NCBI GenBank assembly: GCA_958430865.1 | Contig: CAUDNR010004386.1 | Location: 21,055 to 49,309 of the forward strand | Length of the DNA stretch: 28,255 nucleotides | Direction: 5' to 3' | Source: Entrophospora sp. SA101 | Lineage: Eukaryota; Glomeromycota; Glomeromycetes; Entrophosporales; Entrophosporaceae | Shown: positions 1 to 10,600 of the stretch, in pieces | Layout of the letters: the number at the start of each line of letters is the position of its first letter | Position numbering within the stretch: the first letter of the stretch is position 1 | Made by a program: the position numbers and the translations under genes | Notes under the pieces: model-generated | Told to the model about the DNA's origin: nothing | Seen by the model: the letters and a program-made list of their open reading frames with translations, nothing else | Databases searched by the model: none

Positions 1-1977
1 TTTCACAGTATTATTTACACTAGCCAACTTTTTAATTTCATCTGAACAATCTCTAGACTGCTGCAACAAGAATGTCATGACTTTTTCTAAAGCTTCTAAT
101 CCTTCCTTAGCAGAAATAACAGGTAACTCATTTCCTTCATCATCTTCCTCATTCTGATTTTCATTAACTTCTTCTTGAATTAATTGGACAATTGTCTCCT
201 CATCTACAGGTTCTTCTATTTCATTTTCTTCAACAGGATTCAAAAAATCTTCTGTTCTCATAGGGGTTCTGTATCTATAATAGTAACAATAATAAAATAA
301 TTAACATTGAAATTAAAATAACAAGACAATATTTTTAATACCTTAAGGCTGTAATATTTTTTTCTATATCAGGAATTATTTCATCTCCTTCTTGCTCTGT
401 CTCTTCATTATTATCAAATTTAATAATACCAGTATGCTTCCAACAATTGGCAATGGTATTTATTGTAACATCATCTCTCCAAGCTGTTTTGATGAATAGT
501 ATAGCTTCTAAAACATTAAGCTTGGCAACCTGTTCATTATCCTCAAACTTTTCAAGAAGGTGATGTACAAATCGATGATTGTAATGTTTCTTGAAAGATG
601 CAATAATTCCAGCATCACAAGGTTGAATCTTTGATGTGGAGCTTGGGGGTAAGAATTTAATCTGTGTATTTTTCAATTTTACCTCTTCAATTATATGACA
701 AGGTGCATTATCAAGCAATAATAACACCTTTCTACCACTCATTCTTTGATCAAATAGTCTTAACCATCTACAATTGAGAATTGATTAAAAATGCTTTATA
801 AAGTAAGTCATATTAAATTATTAATCATAAATTTACTTACTCTTGAAATAAAACTGCTGTCATCCATGCTTTAGTATTTGCTCTATAGGTAATTCCAAGA
901 TTATTCATATTAACATTTTTCATACACCAAGGTTTTAAAAATTTTCCAATAATGAGAGGTGGAAGTTTATCAGTTCCATCAGCATTACAACAGAGTACAA
1001 CAGTCAAATGTTCCTTGTCCTTTTTTTTCCCTCAAGTTGTTTTGTTGCTAGAGTTGTGTCAGGTTCAAGACTATATGTATTTATTAAATTACATTAGCAA
1101 ATAACAATATTTTAAATATTGTTTATCATCAGGAAAACGTGTTTTTTGATACACATATTATATGTATATTATACATGTATTATTTTACATTACAAGTGAT
1201 CTGCATATAATATATGTATAATTCGCGTGTAATTTATGGACATGTGTATTATATGTATATTATATGTGGATCACCTGTAATGTAAAATAATACATGTATA
1301 ATATACATATAATACATGTATAAAAAAAACACATTTTCCTGATGTCATAGTGTTATACTTGCCGGGAGAACAGTCCTGTTTCATCCATATTATATACACA
1401 TTCAGGTCTAAAGGAGCTAATGATTGCTTTTAAATCAGGAAGTGCATTTTCAATTGCATTGGTATCAGCTGATCCACTTTCTCCATGCAATTGGTATCTT
1501 TTCAAATTGTTTCTACATATGTAATTATTTGTTACAAAGAAATTAATAATTTAATATCATAAATATGTGTAAAAATATACCTGTTTTTAAAGCTTTGAAG
1601 CCACCCAGAAGAAAATGTCAATGCATCATCAGGAATATTAAGCAATTTTGCAAATGATTTAGCTTTTTCAGTTATGATTAGGTTGGTGAGAGGAATATGG
1701 TTTTGTGAGCGCAAACACCATTCTTGGAGTGCAAGCTCAAGTTCAGGATATCTAACATTACAGGGTTTTTTCTGTAGTGGATTTTGTAGTAAGTTTGTTT
1801 CATTATCCAAATACTCATATGAGTGCTTTAATGTTCTGGAAATAGTTTCTTGATCAACTTTTATACCAAATTCTTGTTCACACCAATTAATTAATTCTTT
1901 TTGGGTTATTCTTGGTCATCTTGCTTTTTTAAACAGATTTGATAACGTTGTTGATTGTTTGATGTGACTTTCTTCAT
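1..1977 (-). pseudogene. Tigger/pogo-like DNA transposase (CENP-B type HTH + DDE_1), broken and cut by the window edge
   Basis: Five exons can be read: 1977-1581, 1512-1363, 1070-841, 767-342 and 274-1, the last continuing off the window. Exon 1 starts at the ATG at 1977 and carries the two N-terminal helix-turn-helix units of the CENP-B/Tc5 type. The DDE_1 catalytic core follows, with the three expected acidic residues in NMDETGLF (exon 2), LLLDNAPCH and QPCDAGIIASFK (both exon 4). The tail is Glu/Asp-rich. Two frameshifts break the gene: one near 1915, between the QICLKKQD and PRITQKEL segments, and one in an A8 run (minus strand) at about 1021-1028, just before DKEHLTVVLCCNADG. Introns are 275-341, 768-840, 1071-1362 and 1513-1580. 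The third of these has a GCAAGT donor and contains a MITE. Family assignment is firm. Whether the frameshifts are real or sequencing errors cannot be decided here. Confidence 0.88.
1127..1344. mobile_element. 218-bp fold-back MITE inside a transposase intron
   Basis: Two arms of about 75 bp (1127-1201 and 1269-1344) are near-perfect inverted repeats of each other, with ends CATCAGGAAAA and TTTTCCTGATG and an AT-rich loop. There is no coding capacity. The element lies wholly inside the intron at 1071-1362. Subtracting its 218 bp leaves 74 nt, the same size as the other introns of this gene (67, 68 and 73 nt), so it is a later insertion. I could not settle a target-site duplication because the flanks partly extend the palindrome. 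Its internal structure is that of a non-autonomous fold-back element of unknown family. Confidence 0.8.
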
Positions 1978-2167
1978 TGTAAATGTAAAGGATAACGAAA
2001 TATATGATGTTTGTATAAAATTGAGTAAAATTCAAAAATTTATGATTAAGCTATTAAAATTAATGAATTGATTAAAACCATGACGCGAATGACATGAAAC
2101 AATTTTTACATTCATGTCACGTGATTGTATGTAACAGCAACCACACAATAACGTGAATATGCATATT

Positions 2168-2229
2168 CTGTCTATTTGCATAAAAACTCATCAGTCCCAA
2201 CAGTATGCAAATAGACAGGTGCGACTGTA
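2168..2229. repeat. 15-bp inverted repeat and possible 5' terminus of the Tigger-like element
   Basis: CTGTCTATTTGCATA (2168-2182) is repeated in exact inverse at 2204-2218, 21 nt apart. Read on the minus strand, the sequence from 2227 begins CAGTCGCACCTG and is preceded by TA (2228-2229). Pogo/Tigger elements commonly start with CAGT and duplicate TA, so this may be the outer end of the transposon upstream. The opposite end is outside the window, so the assignment stays tentative. Confidence 0.35.
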
Positions 2230-2291
2230 TATAGTTATTGAATAATTGATAATAATAAAACGTTAATTGAATATATTTTACAAACAACTTC

Positions 2292-2417
2292 ATAGATCTC
2301 AACTTTAAGACTTACTTTGATCAAACCCGCCTATAATAATAAACATTCATTTTGGAAACTTGATTTGAAAATAGATCTTGACTTTAACACTTACTTCTAC
2401 CAAGCCCGCCTATATAA
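2292..2417. repeat. Imperfect direct repeat, two copies of about 47 bp, 79 bp apart
   Basis: The block at 2292-2338 (ATAGATCTCAACTTTAAGAC through CCCGCCTATA) recurs at 2371-2417 with about eight changes. The shared end CCCGCCTATA is exact. The blocks lie in the 534-bp gap between the transposase start and the 3' end of the next minus-strand gene. No function is visible. Otherwise this gap holds only AT-rich sequence and the inverted repeat at 2168-2218. Confidence 0.6.
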
Positions 2418-2511
2418 TTATTTGAATAATTGATAAAGCGAAGTCGAGTGGACTTATCCAAGGGTTGAAAAGGCCAACAACAATGATGATAAGAAATCCC
2501 CACACAAAGCA

Positions 2512-3000
2512 TTAAAATCCAAACATCTGGATTGTGAGGAACAATTCATGAGTTCCAACAGCAACCTTTTGAAAGTTTGAAATACAATATAACATTAATT
2601 GAAATTTTAATTCAATATAAATACTAATTATTTGATATAATGTTATTTTTGAACTTTCAGAACCTACTTTCAAATAAGCATTTGCTGCATCTGTTGCTGA
2701 TTGTGCAGAATTTACACAAGTTTGAAAGTTATCTCCAAAACAAATTTTGAAATTTGCTGCCTTTTCTAGATAATTAATTTCACATTGTACAGTATGGCTA
2801 GAACTTCCTCTACCCCAGGTTGTCTGAATCAAATAATCATCTGGGATCTTGAATTGGCTGTTATTACAAGAACGCAGAGAAGTATACTGAAGTATATCAC
2901 TTGGAGGATAAAAACCTTCTTTGATAATAGTATAAGTATAACAAGTATTATTTTGATTAAGCTGGAGAATTTTAGATGCAGGGTAATTGGCATTAGGCAT
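2512..3000 (-). CDS. Orphan protein, probably a Glomeromycotina-restricted family
   Basis: An open frame runs from the ATG at 3000 to TAA at 2512. The upstream in-frame TTG at 3009 is unlikely to be the start. The protein begins MPNANYPASK and has a polar N-terminal half, a central segment with TTWGRGSSSHTVQCEI, then FKICFGDNFQTCVNSAQSAT and ANAYLK. The AT-rich stretch at about 2575-2675 reads through in frame but looks like an intron: a donor-like GTAGGT follows ANAYLK, and an AG precedes the last exon, which encodes VAVGTHELFLTIQMFGF. The pattern of a W-x-G-R-x-x-x-H core, a FG-x-x-F segment, an S-A-T-D-A-A segment and a terminal LFG-like motif resembles uncharacterised proteins that I associate with AM fungi. 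No biochemical role can be given. The gene diverges from the Spt16-like gene, with 58 bp between their start codons. Confidence 0.55.
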   Translation of the reverse strand: MPNANYPASKILQLNQNNTCYTYTIIKEGFYPPSDILQYTSLRSCNNSQFKIPDDYLIQTTWGRGSSSHTVQCEINYLEKAANFKICFGDNFQTCVNSAQSATDAANAYLKVGSESSKITLYQIISIYIELKFQLMLYCISNFQKVAVGTHELFLTIQMFGF

Positions 3001-3058
3001 ACTTGTCAAGTATATATATCTTATATATTTATATACTTAGGCAGAGACACTCTTGTAA

Positions 3059-4336
3059 ATGACAAATTATTTTTTTAATTTTCTTGGTTACACATTAAAA
3101 AATCAGAAATTCTATTTGACTGACCGTCCCTATAATAGATCTACAAAAATTGGGTTAGTGTTTAAATGCGCGCATATGTTTAATGAGATTGTTAGACGAA
3201 AACAGCATCAAGCTGAATTAGCAAGACAGAAACAAATTGATGGCTTGGCTCGCCATCTCAAGAGAAAAAGAGATAATATGATTGAAGTAAATGAACAAAT
3301 AGTTAAATTCAAGAAAAATTCGACTAAAAAAGCAGAACATATACTAGCAGATGTTTTTGTGAGGCCAGAATTGGAGGGGAAAAAAGTACCTGGTGACTTG
3401 CAGATTCATGAAAATGGCATTCGTTATGTGTCTCGTCATTCAAACCAGAAAATAGACATGCTATATAGCAATATTAAACATTTATTTTTCCAACCTTGTG
3501 ACTACGAGTTGATTGTAATTTTGCACATACATTTAATCAATCCAATTGTCTTTGGAAAGGAAAAGGCCAAAGACATTCAGTTTTTCCGTGAAACGTCTGA
3601 TGCTCAATTTGATGAGACTGATTATGGTAAAAGAAAGACCAAGTATGTTGATGAAGAAGAGGTTGGTTCAGAGCTAAAGGATCATAGAAGACAATTCTTG
3701 TTAAATAAAAGTTTTAAAGGCTTTGCCAATAAAATTGCAAAGTCCAGTAATGAAAAAGTACATGTGGATGTTCCTTTTAGAGATATTGGATTCTTCGGTT
3801 TTCCATTTAAAACCAATGTATTATTACAACCAACAACTGATTGTCTTGTTCATTTAGTAGATTTGCCATTTTTAGTTATAACTATGTCTGATGTAGAAGT
3901 AGTGAACTTGGAAAGAATACAACATGGATTTAAAAATTTCGACATGGTGTTAATTTTCAAAGATTATACACGCCCACCAATGCATATTGACACCATTCCA
4001 ATGCATCAATTAGAAGGTGTAAAAGAATGGATGGATTCAAAAGATATTTTATTTTATGAAGGAACGACTAATTTAAATTGGGCACAAATAATGAGATATA
4101 TTAACAAAGATCCAGTAGGATTTTATAATAATGGTGGCTGGTCATTTTTACATGAAAAGGATTTGGATTCAGTAAGTTATGAAGTAGATTCCATTATTAT
4201 TATAGATAACGTTGGGAATTCATTTTATTATTTTGTTAATAAAATCAATAATAATTTACAGAGTAGCAGCGATGATTATGAAGAATCAGGAGGAAGTGAT
4301 GAATCTGGTTTGTATTATATATTATATACATTTGTT

Positions 4337-4368
<32 letters not shown>

Positions 4369-4452
4369 TCAATGATTTTAATAGGTGACGAGAAAAAACG
4401 AAAACATTCCATTGATCCTACTACAAGCACAAATAAAAAACTCAATATATGA
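3059..4452 (+). CDS. SPT16: FACT complex subunit Spt16, C-terminal half only (truncated paralogue or pseudogene)
   Basis: Spt16 is the large subunit of FACT, a histone chaperone that helps polymerases pass nucleosomes. Three exons fit: 3059-4171, 4262-4307 and 4385-4452 (GTAAGT...CAG and GT...TAG introns), giving about 408 aa against roughly 1,000 in full-length Spt16. Residues 44-66 (RRKQHQAELARQKQIDGLAR) match the basic linker after the N-terminal aminopeptidase-like domain. From residue 98 (DVFVRPELEGKK) the middle tandem PH-like domain is well preserved, including NIKHLFFQPCDYELIV, FGFPFKTNVLLQPTTDCLV, LERIQHGFKNFDM and GGWSFL. An acidic, then basic, tail (SSDDYEESGG...DEKKRKHS) closes it. 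The N-terminal aminopeptidase-like domain is absent, and about 100 residues of the dimerisation region appear deleted between residues 66 and 70. Residues 1-43 are not recognisable. The long intact frame and the introns argue against a processed copy. Confidence 0.78.
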
Positions 4453-4705
4453 AAAAATTTAATCAATTATTTTAATAATTGTTATTATATTGCATTTGAA
4501 TAAATGAAAAAATAAATATTGTCAAAATGAATGTTTGTTTATTAATGTAATTTAAATCATGAATGATTTTTTTATCATTATTATCATTATCAATTATATA
4601 TTAACAATTTTTTAAAGAACAAAAAAATTTAATTGATTCAAAAGAAAAAGAAAAACATAAAAGTTACGAGTTTGGAACTAATTATCTGTTCAGAAAAGCA
4701 ATTAA

Positions 4706-4917
4706 TTAATAGTTATCAACACGAACAGTGGTGTTGGTGGTAGTGGTAGTTTTTTTATTGCTATTATCATTACTCTTATTAATATTACTATTGTTTTTAG
4801 CACCAACTACAGAATCACCTAGCATAGAATAATACCCAAGGTGAATGTTGTAATTAAATTAATCAACAAAATAATCAAGTTTCCATTGGCATTATTATCA
4901 TCAAAGTTCTTATTAAA
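4706..4917 (-). pseudogene. C-terminal exon remnant of a small membrane protein, frameshifted
   Basis: On the minus strand an acceptor-like CAG precedes 4917. A frame then encodes FNKNFDDNNANG and a hydrophobic run, NLIILLINLITTFTLG, and stops at TAG (frame a). Shifting by one base in the GGG run gives a smooth continuation, YYSMLGDSVVGAKNNS, followed by an Asn/Thr-rich tail ending in TAA at 4706 (frame b). The amino-acid quality on both sides suggests one former terminal exon with a one-base indel. No upstream exon was found before the plus-strand F-box gene. The rest of 4453-5069 is AT-rich with no other recognisable feature. Confidence 0.3.
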
Positions 4918-5069
4918 CTGTCTAGTTTAAAATAAATAAAAAATTTTTTGTGTATTTTTAGAAATTTTAAAAAACATTATTGTATTATTTTGTTAATTTA
5001 ATTAAAGTTACAATTAAAATTGTACAAAAGCCATAAATCAAAATCAATCAATCCCCCTTCTATCAATCA

Positions 5070-6936
5070 ATGCCTGAATTAAGGATGAATGCAAAACCAA
5101 GAACTTCTTTCCTTACTCTTCCTACTGAAATACTTTTACAAATATTTTCATATCTTGGTTCAGCTCATCTTAAACAACTTTCCCTTACACATCGTTCCCT
5201 ACACATTCTTACTCCAACATATCATTTCAGATCTGTAGTTGTCTACAAAATTTCGTTTTTTTTTTTACATACCATAGTACCAAAATATGGCCAGTACTTT
5301 AGAAACTTGACAGTTCACGGCCGAGTTTCTCAGGAATTTATAGATAGGCTTGCCGTGTTATTAAAAATATTAGATGCACGTTGTGATTGTCTGGAGAATT
5401 TTAGCATTTTAGTACCAGAACAAACTCCTGGTGTGTTGGAATTGAATCCACCATGTTTAAGTCAAGGACTTAGCAATAAACATTTAAGAGCCTTAAAGTT
5501 GACTTGCTCTGCAACTTTGATCGCCTTTTTAACTCCACTTTATTTTCCATCAATTTTACAGGCTTCTTTGGCCAACAAAAACATCAATAGCAATGGCAAT
5601 AGTGATAATAAAATCGACAACACCAATAATAATCTAGTCGATGATTCAAACGGTGATAATAATTATGACAACAATTATAATTATAATGCTATTATTGCTA
5701 ATAACCATAACATTGATGCTCCAAGTTTGTTTATACATGCAGTGATTCAATCTGTATATTCGTTAAATCATTATGTAGAAAAATATGGATCACAAATCAC
5801 ACGAGCGCACATGTCTTTTGAGGGTTTATCGGATGTATGGGTAGCGCAGCTTTTGATTAATTGTCCGTGTTTGCAAGAACTGGTTTTGGAGAGAAAATAT
5901 ATTGATGACAATATAGAAATATCCGATTCTACATTGGATAGTATAGCTTCACTCTCCAATACATTAAAATCGTTATCTTTTACTACTGCGTGTGATTCTC
6001 CGCTCACAGAATGGTTCACTTATGCTGGATGGAGAAGGATGCTCGGTGGAACTTCTAAATTGGAAAAATTGGATATTTCCGGATTGCATTTAAAATTCAT
6101 TGCTGCTTTGCTTCCTATGATAGCTGATTTTTATAAAGATCATCCTCTTTGGTAAGTCGTATTGAATAAATACCTTTTTGAGGATTTTAATAATAAAAAA
6201 ATTAAATCCAATCAATCTAATAATAATAATAATCATTACCACACTATTATACATAATATATGATTGTATCAAAAAAAAAAAAAGGCTCAAACATACGGGC
6301 CCATTAAATAATATAGATTTACGATCTCGATACAGGAATGAACTAGAACTTATGAACTTAATAGCCGTTTGTAAAAACAATTTACTTGGACTTGAATCAT
6401 CATACATTAGTGACGCAGTAATAAAATGCTTGACTCTTTATTCACCCGGGATAATTAGATTATGTATGACCGGTGATCTTCTTAATAGAAGAAAAAGTAC
6501 TTTAAATAACATTGAGAAAAAGCTTTTGAATTTAGAAACCTTTCAAACTTGGAAGTTGTCCGTTAAAAACTGGCCAATTGGATTGTGTATTCGATTTGGT
6601 AAACGTAAAAACGAATATAACTGTTTTACGGATGATGACGAGTCATCTTTATCATGTCTTGATGAAGAAGAAGATGATGATGACGACGACGACGATGACG
6701 ATGGTGATAATGATAATCTCAAGGAAAAACATAATGTTAGCAACAACAACAACAATAATAACCAAAGCATTTCAAACAATAACAATAATGATAATAATAA
6801 TAATAATATAATTAATCTACAGCAACAACATCATCAAGAAATATTATTAAGAAATACCAATAATAATCATAAACATCGATCTAAAATAATATGTATATGT
6901 GTGATATTAATTATTTTAATTTCCTATTATAACTGA
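5070..6936 (+). CDS. F-box / leucine-rich-repeat protein with Asp- and Asn-rich C-terminus
   Basis: Two exons, 5070-6151 and 6285-6936, are joined by a GTAAGT...AAAG intron in the Trp codon of HPLW-LKHT, giving 577 aa. Reading through the intron would stop at 6155. The F-box lies at about residues 15-55 (LPTEILLQIFSYLG...LTHRSLHILTPTY). Such a domain would recruit Skp1/Cullin-1 and make this a substrate adaptor of an SCF ubiquitin ligase. The central part contains LRR-like segments (CPCLQELVLERKYI, LSNTLKSLSFTT, TSKLEKLDISGL) with an Asn/Asp-rich insertion. The C-terminus has an acidic run of about 15 Glu/Asp, poly-Asn and Gln tracts, a basic patch (NHKHRSK) and a short hydrophobic end (IICICVILIILIS). 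AM fungi carry large F-box/LRR families, so the specific substrate is unknown. The last 282 bp are duplicated at 11232-11513. Confidence 0.85.
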
Positions 6937-6994
6937 TAATAATTATATATGAACAATGTTTTACAAGTTGAACATTACTATAATTATATAATAT

Positions 6995-7025
<31 letters not shown>

Positions 7026-7183
7026 TTACCACACATATATATAGTAAGGAAAGGATTTATTAATTAATTAGTTAATCTATTAGACATTTTGTAAATTAAG
7101 TTATTACACATACAAAAAACAATTTTTTCTATGTCTATTCAACAAGCAATGATAATGATTTGAATTATATTATTGTTACAATA

Positions 7184-7620
7184 TCATTGTTTTAATTGAA
7201 TAACGGGATACCATGGATGATAAATAAACTCCAAATTCACTGGTTTATTAACTAAAGTATTTTCAGGACTATTTTGTGACTGAATTGTAGTAGATGTAGA
7301 TGTAGATGTAGATGATGAAGATGACGATGTTGCCATTGAGGAGGATGATGATGATGATGCCGTTGTTGATATTGTTTCACTTAATGAAGGTTGTTGTTGT
7401 TTATGTTTACCTTTCTTTTTATTTTTCTTTCGCTTGGTTGTTGTTATTACTGCTGTTGTTGATTTTAACGGTGTCTCTAAATTGATTTCATTTGTTGAAT
7501 TATTTTCAAGTTCGATTTTATACTCTTCGATTATTTTTTGTAGGTTTATAATGTTTGCAATGCATACACGAGTCATATTTTGAATATCCTATATATATAT
7601 ATATAAAATCAATATATGTA

Positions 7621-7668
<48 letters not shown>

Positions 7669-10600
7669 GATCATATTTATTATGTAAAATAACATAATAG
7701 ATACCTCTTTAAATTCAACTTCACCGAATTCCATTCTACACTCGGATACATTTAAATTTTTTAACTTGGCCAAAGTTATTTTAGCAGATTGAAAATTTTG
7801 CAAAGATGCATTCAAAAGATCCAGTGTCTACAAATTATATATTAATATATTTATATATTAAGCATATATATATATATGGTGTATCTGTATATGCAACTTA
7901 CACTAACGTGGTCCCAATTTGTCACTTTTTTATAATCGTTATATGTGAATATTGCTGGACTTCCCAAATTCCTGTACATTCGAAATCTTTGCATGAAACG
8001 TACACCTTCATCATCAAATTCTAGTGCCGGTGAAGTCATACGACCAGTTCTCTGTAATGCTGGTATAGCCTTATAACAACAATATTATGAAAAAATTATT
8101 ACTAATTAATTTATTATTACTATTACTGTTACTATTGTTATTACTATATTAATAATTAATTATTATTATATTTGTTATTTACTTACTCTATAAATTCCTC
8201 GGCATAAATCTTGTTTAGCCATTGTTAAAATTTGCTGATTAATTATTAATGATGTAATGGATTTTGAAAGTGATATGCTTCTTAGATTTGATTTTCGATG
8301 GTCTAGTTTTTAATACCACAATATTATTTATTGACTTTTTGTTAGAAACCTCACAGTGAGGAAAGGAAATTCTTTAAAACTTACCATTTGCATGAATAGA
8401 AATTCTGTCCAAATGTTGATAATGAACACCTAATAAATAATCAATATACCTTTATTTATTATTGTTGTTATTGTTGTTATTGTATATATAGTGAGTAATG
8501 TTTACAGGGTTTTTAATAATTAATGAATATTTTTAAAAAAAAATTTTTCAATTAGTTGATTTATTTGATTTTTTTCATTTAATCACACACACACACATAT
8601 CTTACCAATAAATCATTGGAAATTCATGTGTTCCATATAATTCTAATTCAAAGCCAATAAATAAAATGTCCTCAATTAATGTTAGTTTCCGATGATAAAC
8701 CCAAGAAGAAAGATGAAAAGAAAATGAAGGTCCTTCCTAAAAAAATTTTTAATAAAACTAAAACTTCACTTATGTAAAGTGGTTTGTGTTAACCATTTTT
8801 TCTTAAAAAACGATAGATTACTTTTGTTATTAATGGCGATTCACCAGTCAATCCTTGCAACTCTAAGTCGATATGTTCTGCCTAAATACATGAATGTGTT
8901 TTTTTTTAATATCAAAAAAATTTTTAATGGGCTTTCAATATATATATGTGTGTGTGCGCGTGTATTTAATATGATATACCTTTTCTTGTAACAATTCCCA
9001 ATCTGTTAAAACATTACACATATTTCTTCGTTGTCTTGAACGATTATGACATAAAATTTGGCAAAGATCCATCAAAGGCTTTTTTTAAAAATTGATAATA
9101 ATAACAATAACAATTAATGATAACAAAGAAAATAAAAAATTTTAAATGAATACAATATATATAGTGTAAAAAAGCCATTTGTTTACCTTTTCTGAACTGT
9201 CAACAAATACATGAACCAATTTTGAAATTTTTTTTCTGACTTCATCTGAATATATTGTATTATGACCAGCTGAAGTAAGAAGTTCAATTTTTGATACAAA
9301 ATAAACATATGGTGGATTTGTCAATTCTGTTATAGAATCCTTTACCAATTGAAAAATTGGCATTTTGCCTAGAACACGTTCTTCTGAACGAATTGTTGAC
9401 TTCAGGATTCAACAAACAAGTAAACTTATTAATAATTAATCATATTAATTGAATTAGTTATATTATTAACTTACTTGTAATAATGACCTTGAGAAAGCAC
9501 ATGATGTAGGTTTTTGAGCAGCATAATAATGCAAGAAATTCTTTTTTATATATTATATAAATATAATAAATAAAATATCATGTATAAAGTTTTAAGATAT
9601 AATAATTTCAATCATGTTAATTTACCATTAAACTAGTTGCTGATATATAATCAATGATTAGACATGTTGAATTAAGGTTTTTTAATAAATTCAACATTTC
9701 ATCCAATGACTAGTTATAAAAAAAAGGTTTATTTAATTTAGCAAAAGCCTATTATTAAATACTATTATAGTTGTTATTGTTATTGTTATTATATAAACAA
9801 ATTTCGATTTTAAAATAATTGCCTCTTGTAATGTTAAAAGTTGAATTGGTCGTGGTGGTGTTTGTGATACAAATTTTCGATTAATTAAAGGATCAAACGC
9901 TATCAAAATTAAATTATTATTAGTATCAAGATGATCATCATCATCATCTTCATAATTAGTATGAAGATTAGTACGAAGATAAAAAAACATACCATCATCT
10001 ACATCGATTTCTAAATCAGCAGTATCTTCACTCTTAATTTCATTTAATAATTTACTGCAATTAGCAATTTCTTTTTGAGCTAGTGGGTACCGTTGACAAA
10101 GTGGTTGCGACACATACATGAGAATTAAAAGAAATGACTATATGTGTGCATGTGTATGAATGTGTGTATATATGAAAATATATGACAAAAAACCAATTCA
10201 AAAGATAAAACTTATATAATGTGAATATATTTATATATATATTATATATATAACATACTAAAATTACCATAATATAATAAAGTAATTGTTAAAAAATTCG
10301 CACCCTTCTAAAAATTAATCGAGAGGATAAGGCTTCAATAAGTTTTTCATTTTTACTATCGCCTATACGTAAATATTTAATATCACATTAATATATTAAT
10401 AAATATATATATTTTAAAAAAAAATAATCAAATTTACCATTTTTTCCATTATTGCGTATCCATTGGCTACCGTTATTTCTCAACCAATTTTCTGCATCAC
10501 CCAATAATTTTAATACTTCCGATTCAGGAAAATCTTCATAAATCGTAATGTTATATTTATTTAAAGAAAAATCTTCCTCCTTTTTATTTAATTATTTAAA

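Noticed and set aside
5771..6019. Minus-strand 82-aa frame inside the first F-box gene
   Set aside because: It is a shadow of the LRR-coding exon; no independent signals.
6543..6785. Minus-strand Ser-rich open frame opposite the F-box acidic run
   Set aside because: It is the antisense shadow of the GAT/GAC repeat in a well-supported plus-strand exon.
6985..7030. Short regular repeats that could suggest a CRISPR-like array
   Set aside because: They are simple TTTA and TA microsatellites without unique spacers, in a eukaryotic intergenic region or intron.
7806..8024. Plus-strand open frames repeated at 7806, 12385 and 16990
   Set aside because: They lie antisense to NAA35 exons 18 and 19 and their intron. 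Repetition comes from the duplicated segment, not from selection for a protein.
10061..10270. Minus-strand 69-aa hydrophobic open frame (and its copy at 14640)
   Set aside because: It is intron sequence plus an out-of-frame part of NAA35 exon 8.
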